Shown here piece by piece: positions 35,537 to 44,969 of a stretch of DNA of 64,000 bases. Position 1 is the first letter of the stretch. The number at the start of each line of letters is the position of its first letter. Made by a program: the position numbers and the translations under genes. The notes under the pieces were generated by a model. The model saw only the letters and a program-made list of their open reading frames with translations. It ran no database searches and was not told the DNA's origin. Origin of the DNA: an uncultured Pelagibacteraceae bacterium (GTDB lineage: Bacteria > Pseudomonadota > Alphaproteobacteria > Pelagibacterales > Pelagibacteraceae); NCBI GenBank assembly GCA_902576785.1, contig CACGWC010000002.1:1-64000 (forward strand), read 5' to 3'.

Positions 35537-35668
35537 GTGAAATTAACAGTTCTTTTTGGTTTAATGATTTATTGGTCTGTAATTATAACTGCACCTGTAA
35601 TTTCAAAAAATTCAGAAAAAATCGGAGAAAAAAAGGTATTAATACCTCTTAAAAAACCAAGAATTTAA
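35537..35668 (+). CDS. Possible 43-aa membrane peptide
   Basis: A GTG-initiated frame of 43 codons ends at TAA 35666-35668. The product has one hydrophobic helix (VLFGLMIYWSVIITAPVI) followed by a polar, basic tail (GEKKVLIPLKKPRI). The amphipathic tail and clean helix suggest a real inner-membrane peptide, but no ribosome site is clear and no homologue is known to me. It converges on the alcohol dehydrogenase gene, overlapping its end by four bases. Confidence 0.4.
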   Translation: MKLTVLFGLMIYWSVIITAPVISKNSEKIGEKKVLIPLKKPRI

Positions 35669-36669
35669 GGCAGAAGCACTATCTTAGGTGCCGAACAGGT
35701 TCCATCATGAATTTCTTTAAAAGCTCCCCAACCATCCTTAAGATTTCTGTACTCAATCCACTCTATCTTTCCTAGTTTGTTATTGGTTAAAATATCAATA
35801 GTTTCTCCAAACTCTTTATTTGTATAACAATAAGTCCCAATAAAAGTGACTTCTTGAAGAGTTGCTTTTCTAAAATTAAAAGATCCTGCGGGCTGAGTTA
35901 GTCCAATATGAACTATTATTCCACCTGGTTTTACTACACTGATTGCCTGTTGTCGTGAAACTTCAAGTCCAACAGTATCAAAAACTAAATCAAAGCTGCT
36001 CTCTTTAATATCCTTATGATCTGGTGATACGGTTTTTGCATCTACATATTTTGAGCATGCATTAAGTCTTTTTTGATTTGGATCAGAAATAGTTAAATTT
36101 GTATTTCCTTGGATCTTGGATAAAATTAATGCACATAATAGCCCAATTGCTCCACCACCCTGAACAAGCGTTCTACATTCATTTAATGGTTTTTTCGATG
36201 CTTCTACAGCTAATAATACTGCATGATAAGAAACTGCTGTTGGTTCTGCAACTGCAGCCTCTTTTACATCAAGCTTTTCAGGAACTTTGAAAATATTGTG
36301 ATCTGGAACTGTAATAAGTTCAGCAAACGCACCTTGTCTTTCATAAGGTCTATTCATTCCTAGAAGAACTCTATCTGGACATAAATGTTCTCTTCCACTT
36401 TTGCAGTATTCACAATTTCTACAAGTTATTAATGGATTAAGAACTGAAATTTGATCCTTAAGCTTACCGTTTATTATTTGACCACTAACTTCATGACCTA
36501 AAATTAATGGTGGAATTCTTCTCTCGTCTTTTCCGTGGTAAGCATGCATATCTGAGCCACAGATGCCAGATGCATGAACTTTAAGAATACTTTCTCCAGG
36601 TTTTTCGGAAGGTTCTTTTTCCTCCCTAAATTCCATTTCCTCAACACCAGTGTAGACAAGGGCTTTCAT
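35665..36669 (-). CDS. Zinc-dependent alcohol/polyol dehydrogenase (MDR family)
   Basis: This 334-aa protein has the catalytic-zinc motif GICGSDMHAYHG (about 36-47) and GHEVSG, the structural-zinc loop CRNCEYCKSGREHLC (about 82-96), and a Rossmann fold (GGGAIGLLCALIL near 170). This suits L-threonine, sorbitol or L-idonate dehydrogenase relatives; the substrate cannot be fixed. It lies two bases downstream of the NCS1 permease gene, so it may oxidise a product of the transported compound. Confidence 0.87.
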   Translation of the reverse strand: MKALVYTGVEEMEFREEKEPSEKPGESILKVHASGICGSDMHAYHGKDERRIPPLILGHEVSGQIINGKLKDQISVLNPLITCRNCEYCKSGREHLCPDRVLLGMNRPYERQGAFAELITVPDHNIFKVPEKLDVKEAAVAEPTAVSYHAVLLAVEASKKPLNECRTLVQGGGAIGLLCALILSKIQGNTNLTISDPNQKRLNACSKYVDAKTVSPDHKDIKESSFDLVFDTVGLEVSRQQAISVVKPGGIIVHIGLTQPAGSFNFRKATLQEVTFIGTYCYTNKEFGETIDILTNNKLGKIEWIEYRNLKDGWGAFKEIHDGTCSAPKIVLLP

Positions 36670-36671
36670 TA

Positions 36672-38126
36672 TTACTTATTATTTAATAAATAATATACTA
36701 AATAAGATGCGAATGCTCCAATAATCCATCCAAAAGATTGATATTGTATTAAATTTTCATTTAGCAGAGATGATAAAGAAAATATTGATCCAATTAAAAG
36801 AGCATACAATGCTTTGAGGTTCCAACCGTTACTGTAAATATATTCTGTATGTTCTTTAGGATAAAAAAGCTCTTTGTGATTAATTTGTTGTTTTTTAAAT
36901 AGATAATAGTCTGCAACCAACACTCCGAAAATTGGTCCAAAAGTTGTAGCTACAGCTTCAACAAATATCAAAACATTGGCTTTACTGAAAATTGAAAGCC
37001 AAAATGTTGAAATAATTAACCCAATAATTGATATTACAATTCCTGTTTTTTTTAACGTTAAAAAGTTCGGGAAAAAATTTATCAATGTATTTTGCGAAGG
37101 AATATAATTTGCTATCAAATTAGTTGATAACGAAGAAATGATAATAAATATCAAGCAAAAGAAAGTTAGAAAATTGTTATTAAATTTTCCAACTATATCA
37201 TTTGGATTAGTAAGTAGACTTGAAGCATTTAAACCTTTGTTAGTAAGAATAATATCTGAACCTAAAGTGATCAAAACAGAGAAAAAAGAAAAGAATATTA
37301 AATTTAATATTATACTTAAATTTCCTTTGGTCATTTCTTTGTAATTCATTGAGTATCTAGAAAAGTCTCCAAAAGTGAGAAGCACAATAGCAAAATAAGC
37401 AAATAAAGTTCCTGTGATTGATATTATAGGAGCGATATTCGATTGAATTGCAAAATTGCTAAAGACTAAGCTTAGTTTTATTCCATTAATGAGTTCATTG
37501 TAATACTCAGATAAAATAACAATTAGTAGTACAGATAGTCCTAAATATATTGAAAGACCTGAAAAATTAATAAATGATTTTAGAAAATTCTGTCCTTTTG
37601 TAAAAAGGATGTATTGAAATATTAAAGTTAAAAATAAACAAACCCAATCAATTAAATTCAAACCAAAAAAGAATAATAAAAATATTTCATTCTGTAGGAT
37701 TTGATTATCAATTTTAAATAGAATGATCCTTGCAATATAACTTAGAGACTTTGATATAAAGAATGTTTGTACACCAAACATGAATAAACCAACTAATCCT
37801 CTGATCATCCCTACATATCTTGCGCCAGTAAAACCCATTGAAAGTCTGAGAATTGTTGGAAAACTTAATCCGCTTTTTTGAGAAATTTTTCCAATAATGT
37901 TAGCAAAAAAGAATACTAATAATCCTGCTAGTAATGATCCTGTTAAGACAACAAAAAAATTAAGATCATAGAATAAATATAAAGCTGATATTAAAGAGAA
38001 CCCTACAATTGTTTGAATATTTATAGCCCAAAAGTTAAAGTAATTTTTCCAACTCCAGTCTCTATTATTAGGGTTTATCGAAACTAATTCCCAATTTCTA
38101 AGTTGAAATTTTTCGCTTTGATTCAC
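36672..38126 (-). CDS. NCS1-family permease (nucleobase, allantoin, thiamine or related)
   Basis: This 484-aa membrane protein has about twelve helices and the NCS1 pattern: N-terminal NWELVSINPNNRDWSWKNYFNFWA (about 12-34), FPTILRLSMGFTGARYVGMIRG (about 89-110) and AAVTTFGPIFG-like (VATTFGPIFGVLVADYYL). NCS1 transporters move nucleobases, hydantoins, pyridoxine or thiamine with Na+ or H+. The start codon is GTG. It lies between dctM and the alcohol dehydrogenase in one leftward run. Confidence 0.88.
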   Translation of the reverse strand: MNQSEKFQLRNWELVSINPNNRDWSWKNYFNFWAINIQTIVGFSLISALYLFYDLNFFVVLTGSLLAGLLVFFFANIIGKISQKSGLSFPTILRLSMGFTGARYVGMIRGLVGLFMFGVQTFFISKSLSYIARIILFKIDNQILQNEIFLLFFFGLNLIDWVCLFLTLIFQYILFTKGQNFLKSFINFSGLSIYLGLSVLLIVILSEYYNELINGIKLSLVFSNFAIQSNIAPIISITGTLFAYFAIVLLTFGDFSRYSMNYKEMTKGNLSIILNLIFFSFFSVLITLGSDIILTNKGLNASSLLTNPNDIVGKFNNNFLTFFCLIFIIISSLSTNLIANYIPSQNTLINFFPNFLTLKKTGIVISIIGLIISTFWLSIFSKANVLIFVEAVATTFGPIFGVLVADYYLFKKQQINHKELFYPKEHTEYIYSNGWNLKALYALLIGSIFSLSSLLNENLIQYQSFGWIIGAFASYLVYYLLNNK

Positions 38127-38148
38127 TTAAATGATATTAATCAATTAT

Positions 38149-39486
38149 TTACTGCTGTCCATATAAGAGAGTTGGCAACCACAGTACTATTTTTGGATAC
38201 GCTATGATGATAATTAATCCAATTATCTGTAATACCATGAACTGCATCATTCCAAGATAAATATCTTTTAAATCCCAGCTTGGAACTACTCCTTTTAAAA
38301 AATAAGCAGATAACGCTACGGGGGGTGATAGCCAAGCGGTTTGCAAATTAACGGCAACAAGAATTGCAAACCAAGTTAAATTAAATCCTAACGCTTCAAC
38401 TAATGGTAAAATTATAGGAACAACTATCATAACAATTGGTACCCACTCTAATGGCCATCCTAAAAGAAAAATCATAATCATGATTATTCCTAAAATTAAA
38501 TATTTGTTCATCTCAAGAGATAAAAGAAAATCTGTTAAAACCATTGGAGTTCCTAATCTTGCAAACACTGCTCCAAAGAAATTAGAAGCAGCTACTAAAA
38601 CCATAATTAATGCAGAAATTTCTAAAGTTTTAACTAAAGCATCTTGTAATTTTTTTAATGTTAATTTTTTGTAAGCTAATGAAAGTAATAATGCACCACC
38701 TGCACCACATCCTGCGGCTTCAGTTGGGGTAGCAAATCCAAATAAAATACTACCTAATGCAGCAAATACTAATGCAGCTGGTGGCACTAATCCTAAGAAA
38801 AATTCTAGCCATAATTTTTTTAAATCTGTTGTTCTTAATTCTTCTGGTATGGGTGGACCTAGTTTTGGGTTCATCATACATCTGAATGTTGTGTATGCAG
38901 CATATAAGCATGCTAACAATATTCCTGGAACTATTGCAGCTGCGAATAAATCAGTTACGGGAATTTCCATAATTGGACCCATAACAACGAGCATAATACT
39001 TGGAGGAATTAATATACCTAAAGTTCCTCCAGCAGTAATCGTACCAGCAGCTAATTTTACATCATAGTTTGATCTATTCATTGATTTTGCAGCCATAATT
39101 CCAAGAATTGTAACTGATGCACCAACTATTCCAGTTGCAGCTGCGAATATTACCGAAACAAATAAAACTGCATAATATAAAGAGCCTCTAACTCTTGCCA
39201 ACATCATTTGGAAAGCTGAGAATAATCTTTCCATTAAACCTGCTTGTTCCATCATTATTCCCATAAATACAAATAAGGGGACTGCGGCGAGAGTTTGTTC
39301 GGTCATCACCATTGAAAATTGAAGTGTCATTAAATAGAAAACTAATTTTCCAAAACCCAAGTATCCAAAAACGAAACCTAAAAAAATAAGAGTAAATGAA
39401 ATTGGAAATCCTATAAATATTGCAAACAACATCACACCGATAAGTATGAAACCTAAAATTGCAGGATCTATTAAATGTGAAAGCAT
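38149..39486 (-). CDS. dctM: TRAP transporter large permease
   Basis: This 445-aa protein has about twelve helices and is the DctM-type transport channel of a tripartite ATP-independent periplasmic (TRAP) carrier. The PLFVFMGIMMEQAG, GGTLGILIPPSIMLVVMG and FLLGWPLEWVPIVMIVVPIILP segments are typical. Uptake is driven by Na+ or H+. The ATG shares a base with the dctQ stop (TAATG). Confidence 0.95.
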   Translation of the reverse strand: MLSHLIDPAILGFILIGVMLFAIFIGFPISFTLIFLGFVFGYLGFGKLVFYLMTLQFSMVMTEQTLAAVPLFVFMGIMMEQAGLMERLFSAFQMMLARVRGSLYYAVLFVSVIFAAATGIVGASVTILGIMAAKSMNRSNYDVKLAAGTITAGGTLGILIPPSIMLVVMGPIMEIPVTDLFAAAIVPGILLACLYAAYTTFRCMMNPKLGPPIPEELRTTDLKKLWLEFFLGLVPPAALVFAALGSILFGFATPTEAAGCGAGGALLLSLAYKKLTLKKLQDALVKTLEISALIMVLVAASNFFGAVFARLGTPMVLTDFLLSLEMNKYLILGIIMIMIFLLGWPLEWVPIVMIVVPIILPLVEALGFNLTWFAILVAVNLQTAWLSPPVALSAYFLKGVVPSWDLKDIYLGMMQFMVLQIIGLIIIIAYPKIVLWLPTLLYGQQ

Positions 39487-40091
39487 TAACTACCTGGCCA
39501 TTTACCTTTGACGGCTGCGTAATAACTTTTAAAAAGTTCTGAAACACCTTGGATTAGAAGGAAGACAATTCCAATCCATAGACAAGATTTTATCGGCCAC
39601 ATATATGGCATCCATGTTGTATCCATCCCTCTTTCGTTTCTCATTATGCTTTCTTGGACAAAGCCTGTTGTCATATACAAAAAGACTATTAATCCAGGAA
39701 AATAAAATAATAAGTAAAGCCAAAAATCTATTCTGCCTTGAGTTTTAACTTTAAAATTTCTATATAAAAAATCTGCTCTAATATGAACACCTTTTGAAAG
39801 AGCGTATCCTGCTCCTAACATAAATAATGCTCCATAAAAAAATCTACTCATATCATAAGCCCATATTGTAGGAGCTAAAAATAATTTTCTTGCTAAAACT
39901 TCATAAACCATCCCAAGCATTAATGGGATTGTAATCCAGCAAACAATGTTTCCTATTAATTTACTAAATTTGTCTATGTTAACTATAGTTTTAGCCATCC
40001 AAGTTGGCATATCATCAGGCATCTTTCCAGATCCTGATCGCCTTTCGGCTATCATTTCATCTGAAATATCTAACTTTGGATTATCCGACAT
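39486..40091 (-). CDS. dctQ: TRAP transporter small permease
   Basis: This 201-aa protein has a cytosolic N-terminal tail of about 40 residues and four helices, with the DctQ signature YDMSRFFYGALFMLGAGYALSKGVHIRADFLY (about 79-110). It joins DctM to form the membrane part of the TRAP carrier. A hairpin separates it from dctP. Confidence 0.94.
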   Translation of the reverse strand: MSDNPKLDISDEMIAERRSGSGKMPDDMPTWMAKTIVNIDKFSKLIGNIVCWITIPLMLGMVYEVLARKLFLAPTIWAYDMSRFFYGALFMLGAGYALSKGVHIRADFLYRNFKVKTQGRIDFWLYLLFYFPGLIVFLYMTTGFVQESIMRNERGMDTTWMPYMWPIKSCLWIGIVFLLIQGVSELFKSYYAAVKGKWPGS

Positions 40092-40109
40092 ATAAATTTT
40101 AGAAAAAGA

Positions 40110-40133
40110 AAGCGGGCTTATAAAAGCCCGCTT
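40110..40133 (-). terminator. 10-bp hairpin between dctP and dctQ
   Basis: A perfect GC-rich stem (aagcgggctt at 40110-40119 and aagcccgctt at 40124-40133) with a four-base loop lies 12 bases after the dctP stop. On the transcribed strand it is followed by TCTTTTTCT. A partial terminator here would let the binding protein be made in excess of the membrane subunits, as with the ugpB-ugpA hairpin. Confidence 0.8.
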
Positions 40134-40144
40134 AATAACTTTAT

Positions 40145-41242
40145 TTATTTCTTCAACGAATTAGCATAAGCCATTCCTAGCTTAGCATTCGATGTTTGTG
40201 CACCAGACCAGAATGGTACAGCAGTATTAGCAAAGCTTATCATTGAATCATAAACTTCTTTAAAGAATGCGTTTTCTTTTGCATTTTTCTCTAAAGTTGC
40301 TTTCGCTGCAGCCATATAAGCTGGGAAATAATCAGCTGGTGTATCTTCAAGTATCACACCATGATTTTCAGTTAAGTCTTTAAGTGCCAATCCATTAGTG
40401 TTGATTCTGTAAGCTAAAGCTCTCATCAACGATGCATCAGCAGCCATCTTCATTGAAAATTTCTCATGGTCAGTGAACTTATCGTAAGTGCTTTTATTTA
40501 AGTAAAAGTCAGCATTTACGACTACTTGGTGTAAACCTTGTAGATAGTAGTGTTTTAATACTTTATGAATACCAAACACTTTATCTGGTTGAGGACAACA
40601 CCACTCAGCAGCATCAATAGTTCCTGCTTCCAATGCTGGAAGAATATCTCCACCACCCATTGCAACTGAAGCTATTCCAATATCTTTATAAGTTTGACCT
40701 GGAATTCCCGGAGGAGTTCTGAACTTAAATGTTCTGAAATCATCCATATCTTTGATTTTTCTTGGGAACCATCCTAAAGCCTCTGGACCAACTGGTTGAA
40801 GCATGAAACCTTTAATGTCTCTTTTCATTTCTCCCCAAAGTCTGTCATATAGTTGTTCTCCACCACCATATAAAAACCATGATAAGAATGCGATGTTATC
40901 AATTCCTACACCACCACCTGCTACTGGCGAACCAAATAACATAGCTGCTGGATGTTCTCCAGACCAATAGTGAGTCCAAGCAAATCCGCAATCAATCAAA
41001 CCTTTATCAACAGCATCAAGAGTTTCTTTAACTCCAACTACTGTTCCTGCTGGCATAATTTCAAATTTTAGAGATCCACCTGTTAGTTTTGTTACGTTGT
41101 CAGTAAAGTCTTTTAACATTACCGCTTCATCACCTTTAGCGCTAATAACCGTCTGACACTTTAACGTTTTTGCAGCATTCGCATTTGAAATAAATCCAAA
41201 TACTAAGAACACAGCAAACAACGCTGAAACGATTTTTTTCAT
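40145..41242 (-). CDS. dctP: TRAP transporter substrate-binding protein
   Basis: This 365-aa protein has a signal peptide (1-23, ending ANA) and the DctP fold, with the ligand-contact region KFRTPPGIPGQTYKDIG (about 173-189) and DAAEWCCPQPDKVFG (about 211-225). The Arg in FRTPP and the acidic-tryptophan segment are typical of family members binding 2-oxo acids and other carboxylates (TakP-like). The exact ligand is not fixed. First gene of the TRAP operon, divergent from the GMC dehydrogenase. Confidence 0.93.
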   Translation of the reverse strand: MKKIVSALFAVFLVFGFISNANAAKTLKCQTVISAKGDEAVMLKDFTDNVTKLTGGSLKFEIMPAGTVVGVKETLDAVDKGLIDCGFAWTHYWSGEHPAAMLFGSPVAGGGVGIDNIAFLSWFLYGGGEQLYDRLWGEMKRDIKGFMLQPVGPEALGWFPRKIKDMDDFRTFKFRTPPGIPGQTYKDIGIASVAMGGGDILPALEAGTIDAAEWCCPQPDKVFGIHKVLKHYYLQGLHQVVVNADFYLNKSTYDKFTDHEKFSMKMAADASLMRALAYRINTNGLALKDLTENHGVILEDTPADYFPAYMAAAKATLEKNAKENAFFKEVYDSMISFANTAVPFWSGAQTSNAKLGMAYANSLKK

Positions 41243-41377
41243 TATATCCCTCTCTTTTTATTTATAATGTGAAGATCCTCTCAAAAATCTAAGGCAGATA
41301 CAAGCGTCATTTCGAAGTATTTATGAGAAAAATGTTTAAAATCATTAAATATTCATTAAAAATTATTAATAAAAAAT
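41243..41377. promoter_or_regulatory. Divergent promoter region dctP / GMC dehydrogenase
   Basis: A 135-bp AT-rich gap separating the leftward TRAP operon from the rightward dehydrogenase unit. Both promoters must lie here, and shared control of uptake and oxidation is plausible. No clear operator or structured RNA is seen. Confidence 0.45.
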
Positions 41378-42982
41378 ATGGATAAATTTGATTACATAAT
41401 TATTGGTGCTGGATCCGCAGGCTGTGTCTTAGCTAATAGATTAACAGCAAATCCTGATACTAAAGTTCTTTTACTTGAAGCTGGTGGTAAAGACACAAAT
41501 CCTTGGATCCATATTCCAGGGGGTTATTTTAAAACAATGCATAATCCAGATACTGACTGGTGTTTTAATACAGAAAAAGAACCAAACTGCGATAACAGAC
41601 AAATGGTTTATCCAAGAGGTAAAACATTAGGTGGAAGCTCCTCTATTAATGGAATGCTTTATATTAGAGGTCAATCTAATGATTATAATTATTGGAGACA
41701 ATTAGGTAATGTTGGTTGGTCGTGGGATGATGTTCTACCCTATTTCAAAAAGTCTGAAGATTTTCAATTTGGAGAAAATGAATTTCATGGTTCTGGAGGG
41801 CCTATTGCAGTCGAGAAAATTAGGGCAACATTTAAAGTTCTCGATTTATTTTTAGAGGCTGCTGAAGAACATGGTTACAAAAGAACCGATGATTTTAACA
41901 ACGGTGATAATGAAGGAATGGGATATTTTCCATTTACAATTAAAAATGGATTTAGATGTAGTACAGCTGTAGGTTATTTAAATCCTGTTAAGAGTAGAAA
42001 AAATTTAAAAATTATTACTAAGGCTCACATTAAAAATATAGAATTTGAAAATAATAAAGCAAAAAAAGTAAATTATTGGATAGATGGAAAAGAATTTTCT
42101 GTTGAAACTAATAAAGAAATAATATTAAGCGCAGGCACAATTGGTTCGCCTCATATATTACAAGCATCAGGAATTGGTCCAGGAGAACTTCTAAAAGAAA
42201 ACAATATTAATGTTTTAAAAGATCACCAAGGAGTTGGAAGAAATCTAACTGATCATTTAATGCTAAGACCAGTTTATAAGATTAAAAATTTAGAAACTTT
42301 AAATGATATTTATTACAGCTTTACTAAAAAAATGTTATCTGGTTTGAAGTTTCTTCTCTTAAGAAAAGGACCTTTAACAGTTGGTGCTAGTTATGTTTGT
42401 GGTTTTGTTAAAAGTGATGAGCATTTAGAAACCCCAAATCTTCAATTTCATATTTCACCAGCAAGTACCGATCTTTTAGGAAAATCTGCTTTACATAAAT
42501 TTCCGGCGTTCACTCCAACAATTACAAATGTAAGACCAACAAGCAGAGGATCTATAGAATTAAAATCTCCAGACACCAGAGTTTCACCAAAAATAAAAAT
42601 GAATTATTTATCAACTGATGAAGATCGTGAAATTGCTGGAAAAGCATTAAAGATTGTAAGAAAAATTGTTATGGAGTCTAAAGCTTATAAAGATTATCAA
42701 CCTGAAGAGCTTAGACCGGGAATCAATATTACTGATTATGAAGAATTAGCAACAGAAGCTGGAAAATTTGCGAATACTATTTTCCATCCAGTAAGCACAT
42801 GTAGAATGGGTAAAGATGAAAATGCTGTTGTTAATGATAGATTAGTCGCTCACGGACTTGAAAATTTAAGGGTTGTAGATGCCTCTGTTATGCCTCATAT
42901 CACATCAGGAAATACAAATGCACCGACAATAATGATTGCGGAAAAAGCAGCTGATATGATAATTGAGGATAGTAGAAGATGA
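41378..42982 (+). CDS. GMC family FAD-dependent alcohol/choline-type dehydrogenase
   Basis: This 534-aa protein has the FAD-binding DYIIIGAGSAGCVLANRL (about 5-22), the GMC signature GKTLGGSSSINGMLYIRG (about 81-98), and the C-terminal catalytic pair in FHPVSTCRMG (His) and DASVMPHITSGNTNAPT (Asn). It oxidises a primary alcohol to the aldehyde; choline dehydrogenase and other GMC enzymes look alike here, so the substrate is open. It overlaps the TerC-family gene by four bases (ATGA). Confidence 0.92.
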   Translation: MDKFDYIIIGAGSAGCVLANRLTANPDTKVLLLEAGGKDTNPWIHIPGGYFKTMHNPDTDWCFNTEKEPNCDNRQMVYPRGKTLGGSSSINGMLYIRGQSNDYNYWRQLGNVGWSWDDVLPYFKKSEDFQFGENEFHGSGGPIAVEKIRATFKVLDLFLEAAEEHGYKRTDDFNNGDNEGMGYFPFTIKNGFRCSTAVGYLNPVKSRKNLKIITKAHIKNIEFENNKAKKVNYWIDGKEFSVETNKEIILSAGTIGSPHILQASGIGPGELLKENNINVLKDHQGVGRNLTDHLMLRPVYKIKNLETLNDIYYSFTKKMLSGLKFLLLRKGPLTVGASYVCGFVKSDEHLETPNLQFHISPASTDLLGKSALHKFPAFTPTITNVRPTSRGSIELKSPDTRVSPKIKMNYLSTDEDREIAGKALKIVRKIVMESKAYKDYQPEELRPGINITDYEELATEAGKFANTIFHPVSTCRMGKDENAVVNDRLVAHGLENLRVVDASVMPHITSGNTNAPTIMIAEKAADMIIEDSRR

Positions 42983-43557
42983 CCGAACAAATAGTAATTT
43001 TTTTTCAAATAGTTTTTATCGATTTAGTTTTAGCAGGAGATAATGCAATTATAATTGGAATGGTTGCTTCTCAGTTTCCAACTGAGCAGAGAAAAAAAAT
43101 TATTTTTTGGGGAATTGGAGCAGCGGTAGTTTTAAGAATTATATTTACACTAATAACTGCTTATCTATTACAAATCACAGGACTTAGACTTATAGGTGGA
43201 ATATTACTTATTTATATATGTTACAGACTTTACGAGGATGTAATTAAAATGAATGGTAATGCAGAAGAAAATGTTAAAAAAGTAGATAGCTCATCATTTA
43301 TGAAAGCCATAACAACTGTAATTCTAGCAGATGTAACAATGAGTTTAGATAATGTATTAGGAGTAGCGGGAGCGGCTAGAGATCACTATATGTTATTAAT
43401 TTTTGGTCTAGTGTTATCAATAGTTTTAATGGCTACTGCAGCAACATTGATATCTGGCTGGATTAAAAAGTATAAATGGATAGGATGGGTTGGATTATTA
43501 GCAATATTATTTGTTGCAATAGAGCTAATATATACAGATGTAAAACTATTTTTATAA
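42979..43557 (+). CDS. TerC/YjbE-family membrane protein (putative metal exporter)
   Basis: This 192-aa protein has about six helices and the two TerC repeats with acidic metal-binding motifs: DLVLAGDNAIIIG (about 15-27) and ADVTMSLDNVLGVAG (about 110-124). Related TerC proteins export manganese, possibly to metallate secreted enzymes. It overlaps the GMC gene and abuts the SDR gene, in one operon; no clear reason for the link is visible. Confidence 0.88.
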   Translation: MTEQIVIFFQIVFIDLVLAGDNAIIIGMVASQFPTEQRKKIIFWGIGAAVVLRIIFTLITAYLLQITGLRLIGGILLIYICYRLYEDVIKMNGNAEENVKKVDSSSFMKAITTVILADVTMSLDNVLGVAGAARDHYMLLIFGLVLSIVLMATAATLISGWIKKYKWIGWVGLLAILFVAIELIYTDVKLFL

Positions 43558-44315
43558 ATGTACTTAAAAAAAATTAATTTAAAAAATAAAGTTGCTTTAG
43601 TTACTGGTGCGGGGAAAGGTATTGGTAGAGCCTGTTCAATTGCTCTTGCGGAAGCTGGTGCAACAATAATTGGAGTAAGTAGAACTACTTCTGATCTTGA
43701 TAAACTTCAAAAAGATATAAAAAAAGTTAAAGGAAAATTAACTAAAATAACTTGTGATATTATGAATTATGAGGATCTTTCTTCTAAATTAAAAAAAATT
43801 AAGAAAGTAGATATACTTGTAAATAATGCTGGTACAAATATTCCTGAGCCTTTTGAAAAAATAAAACAAAAAGCATGAACTATCTTGTAGATTTAAATAT
43901 GAAGGCGGCATTCAATGTTGCACAATTAGTAGTACTAAAAATGTTAAAAAATAAAAAAAAAGGTGGTTCTATTATTAATATGTCCTCACAATTAGGGCAT
44001 GTTGGTATGTCAGGTAGAAATGTTTACAATATGACAAAATTTGGAATTGAGGGATTAACAAAAGGAATGGGAGTTGAACTTGCAACAAAAAATATTAGAG
44101 TAAACACTGTTGCACCTACATTTGTTGAAACTCCAATGGTTAAAAAATTCTTTAAAAATAGAAAATTTAAACAACTAGCTTTAAGTAATATACCCATGGG
44201 AAAAGTTGCAACAGAGTCTGATGTGGCTACAGCAGTATGTTTTTTAGCTTCAGATGCTGCAAGTATGATAACCGGGACATCAATTGTGATTGATGGAGGT
44301 TGGACAGCAAAATAA
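43558..44315 (+). pseudogene. Short-chain dehydrogenase/reductase split by a -1 frameshift
   Basis: The first frame (43558-43878, 106 aa) holds the SDR cofactor motif VTGAGKGIGRA (about 16-26) and DILVNNAGTN. The second (43875-44315, 146 aa) holds MSSQLG with the catalytic serine, YNMTK (Tyr, Lys) and the C-terminal MITGTSIVIDGGWTAK. Joined they make one ordinary SDR of 252 aa. The break is in an A5 run at 43868-43872; a sixth A would restore the frame. The first stop TGA overlaps the second ATG (ATGA), so separate coupled translation of two halves, a slipped -1 frameshift, a recent mutation or a sequencing error are all possible. Confidence 0.85.
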
Positions 44316-44341
44316 TGAAATGATTGATACTAATACAGCTA

Positions 44342-44785
44342 TTATAAATCAATTTTTTCATAAAATTTACACCATTCTTTAGCATACTCCATATCAGGAG
44401 TTATTCCTAAGTCACTATCTCTCCAAGGTGTTTCGTCATAAAGTTCAAAAATTCTTATTTGAGCGTTATCAATTTTTGCTCCTCCACCAAACCAATATTC
44501 TCTATTTTGAGCAAAATAAATATTATTTTGTCTAATAAACTCACATTCTTCTGCAATTGCAATAAAGTTATAAACTATAGAAATTTCTTTAATTTCTTTT
44601 GAATTTTTTTTTCGTTCCCAAATTCTATCTCCTCTTTCAAAGCTTTGAATGTAAATCCAATTACCGTCTTCTATTTTGTAAATCGCTTTTAAATTTTCTT
44701 TTTTAAAAGGTAATTTAAAATCATCAGCAATTAGGGTGTTATTTAGTATTAAAAAAAATAAAATAAAACTTATAAATAACTTCAT
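44342..44785 (-). CDS. Unknown exported protein, 147 aa
   Basis: The N-terminus is a signal peptide (1-20, MKLFISFILF... ending near LIADD). The mature part is rich in aromatic and acidic residues (ENREYWFGGGAKIDN and DETPWRDSDLGI stretches), with two cysteines (AEECEF and EWCKF) that could form a disulphide. No family recognised. It converges on the SDR gene with a 26-base gap. Confidence 0.72.
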   Translation of the reverse strand: MKLFISFILFFLILNNTLIADDFKLPFKKENLKAIYKIEDGNWIYIQSFERGDRIWERKKNSKEIKEISIVYNFIAIAEECEFIRQNNIYFAQNREYWFGGGAKIDNAQIRIFELYDETPWRDSDLGITPDMEYAKEWCKFYEKIDL

Positions 44786-44969
44786 TATTTTAGGATAACG
44801 AATAATTAAGGCATATTTTTGAATTCAACTTCATTGAGTCCTCATTGAAACTTAACTGATCTTTATTTTAGGAAATCGAAGTATTATTTATTGTGGAATT
44901 AACTTTCTTGGTATGGTATTTTGCAAATAAATAATGAAAATCCAATAATTAATAAATTTCTTATTCAAA
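44786..44969. promoter_or_regulatory. Divergent intergenic region between two small exported proteins
   Basis: A 184-bp gap between a leftward and a rightward small secreted-protein gene. It must contain two promoters. I see no tRNA, no strong hairpin and no open frame of note. Confidence 0.4.

Noticed and set aside
39188-39723. Two minus-strand frames of 119 and 64 aa across dctQ and dctM
   Set aside because: They lie out of frame inside two clear TRAP genes and have no recognisable features.
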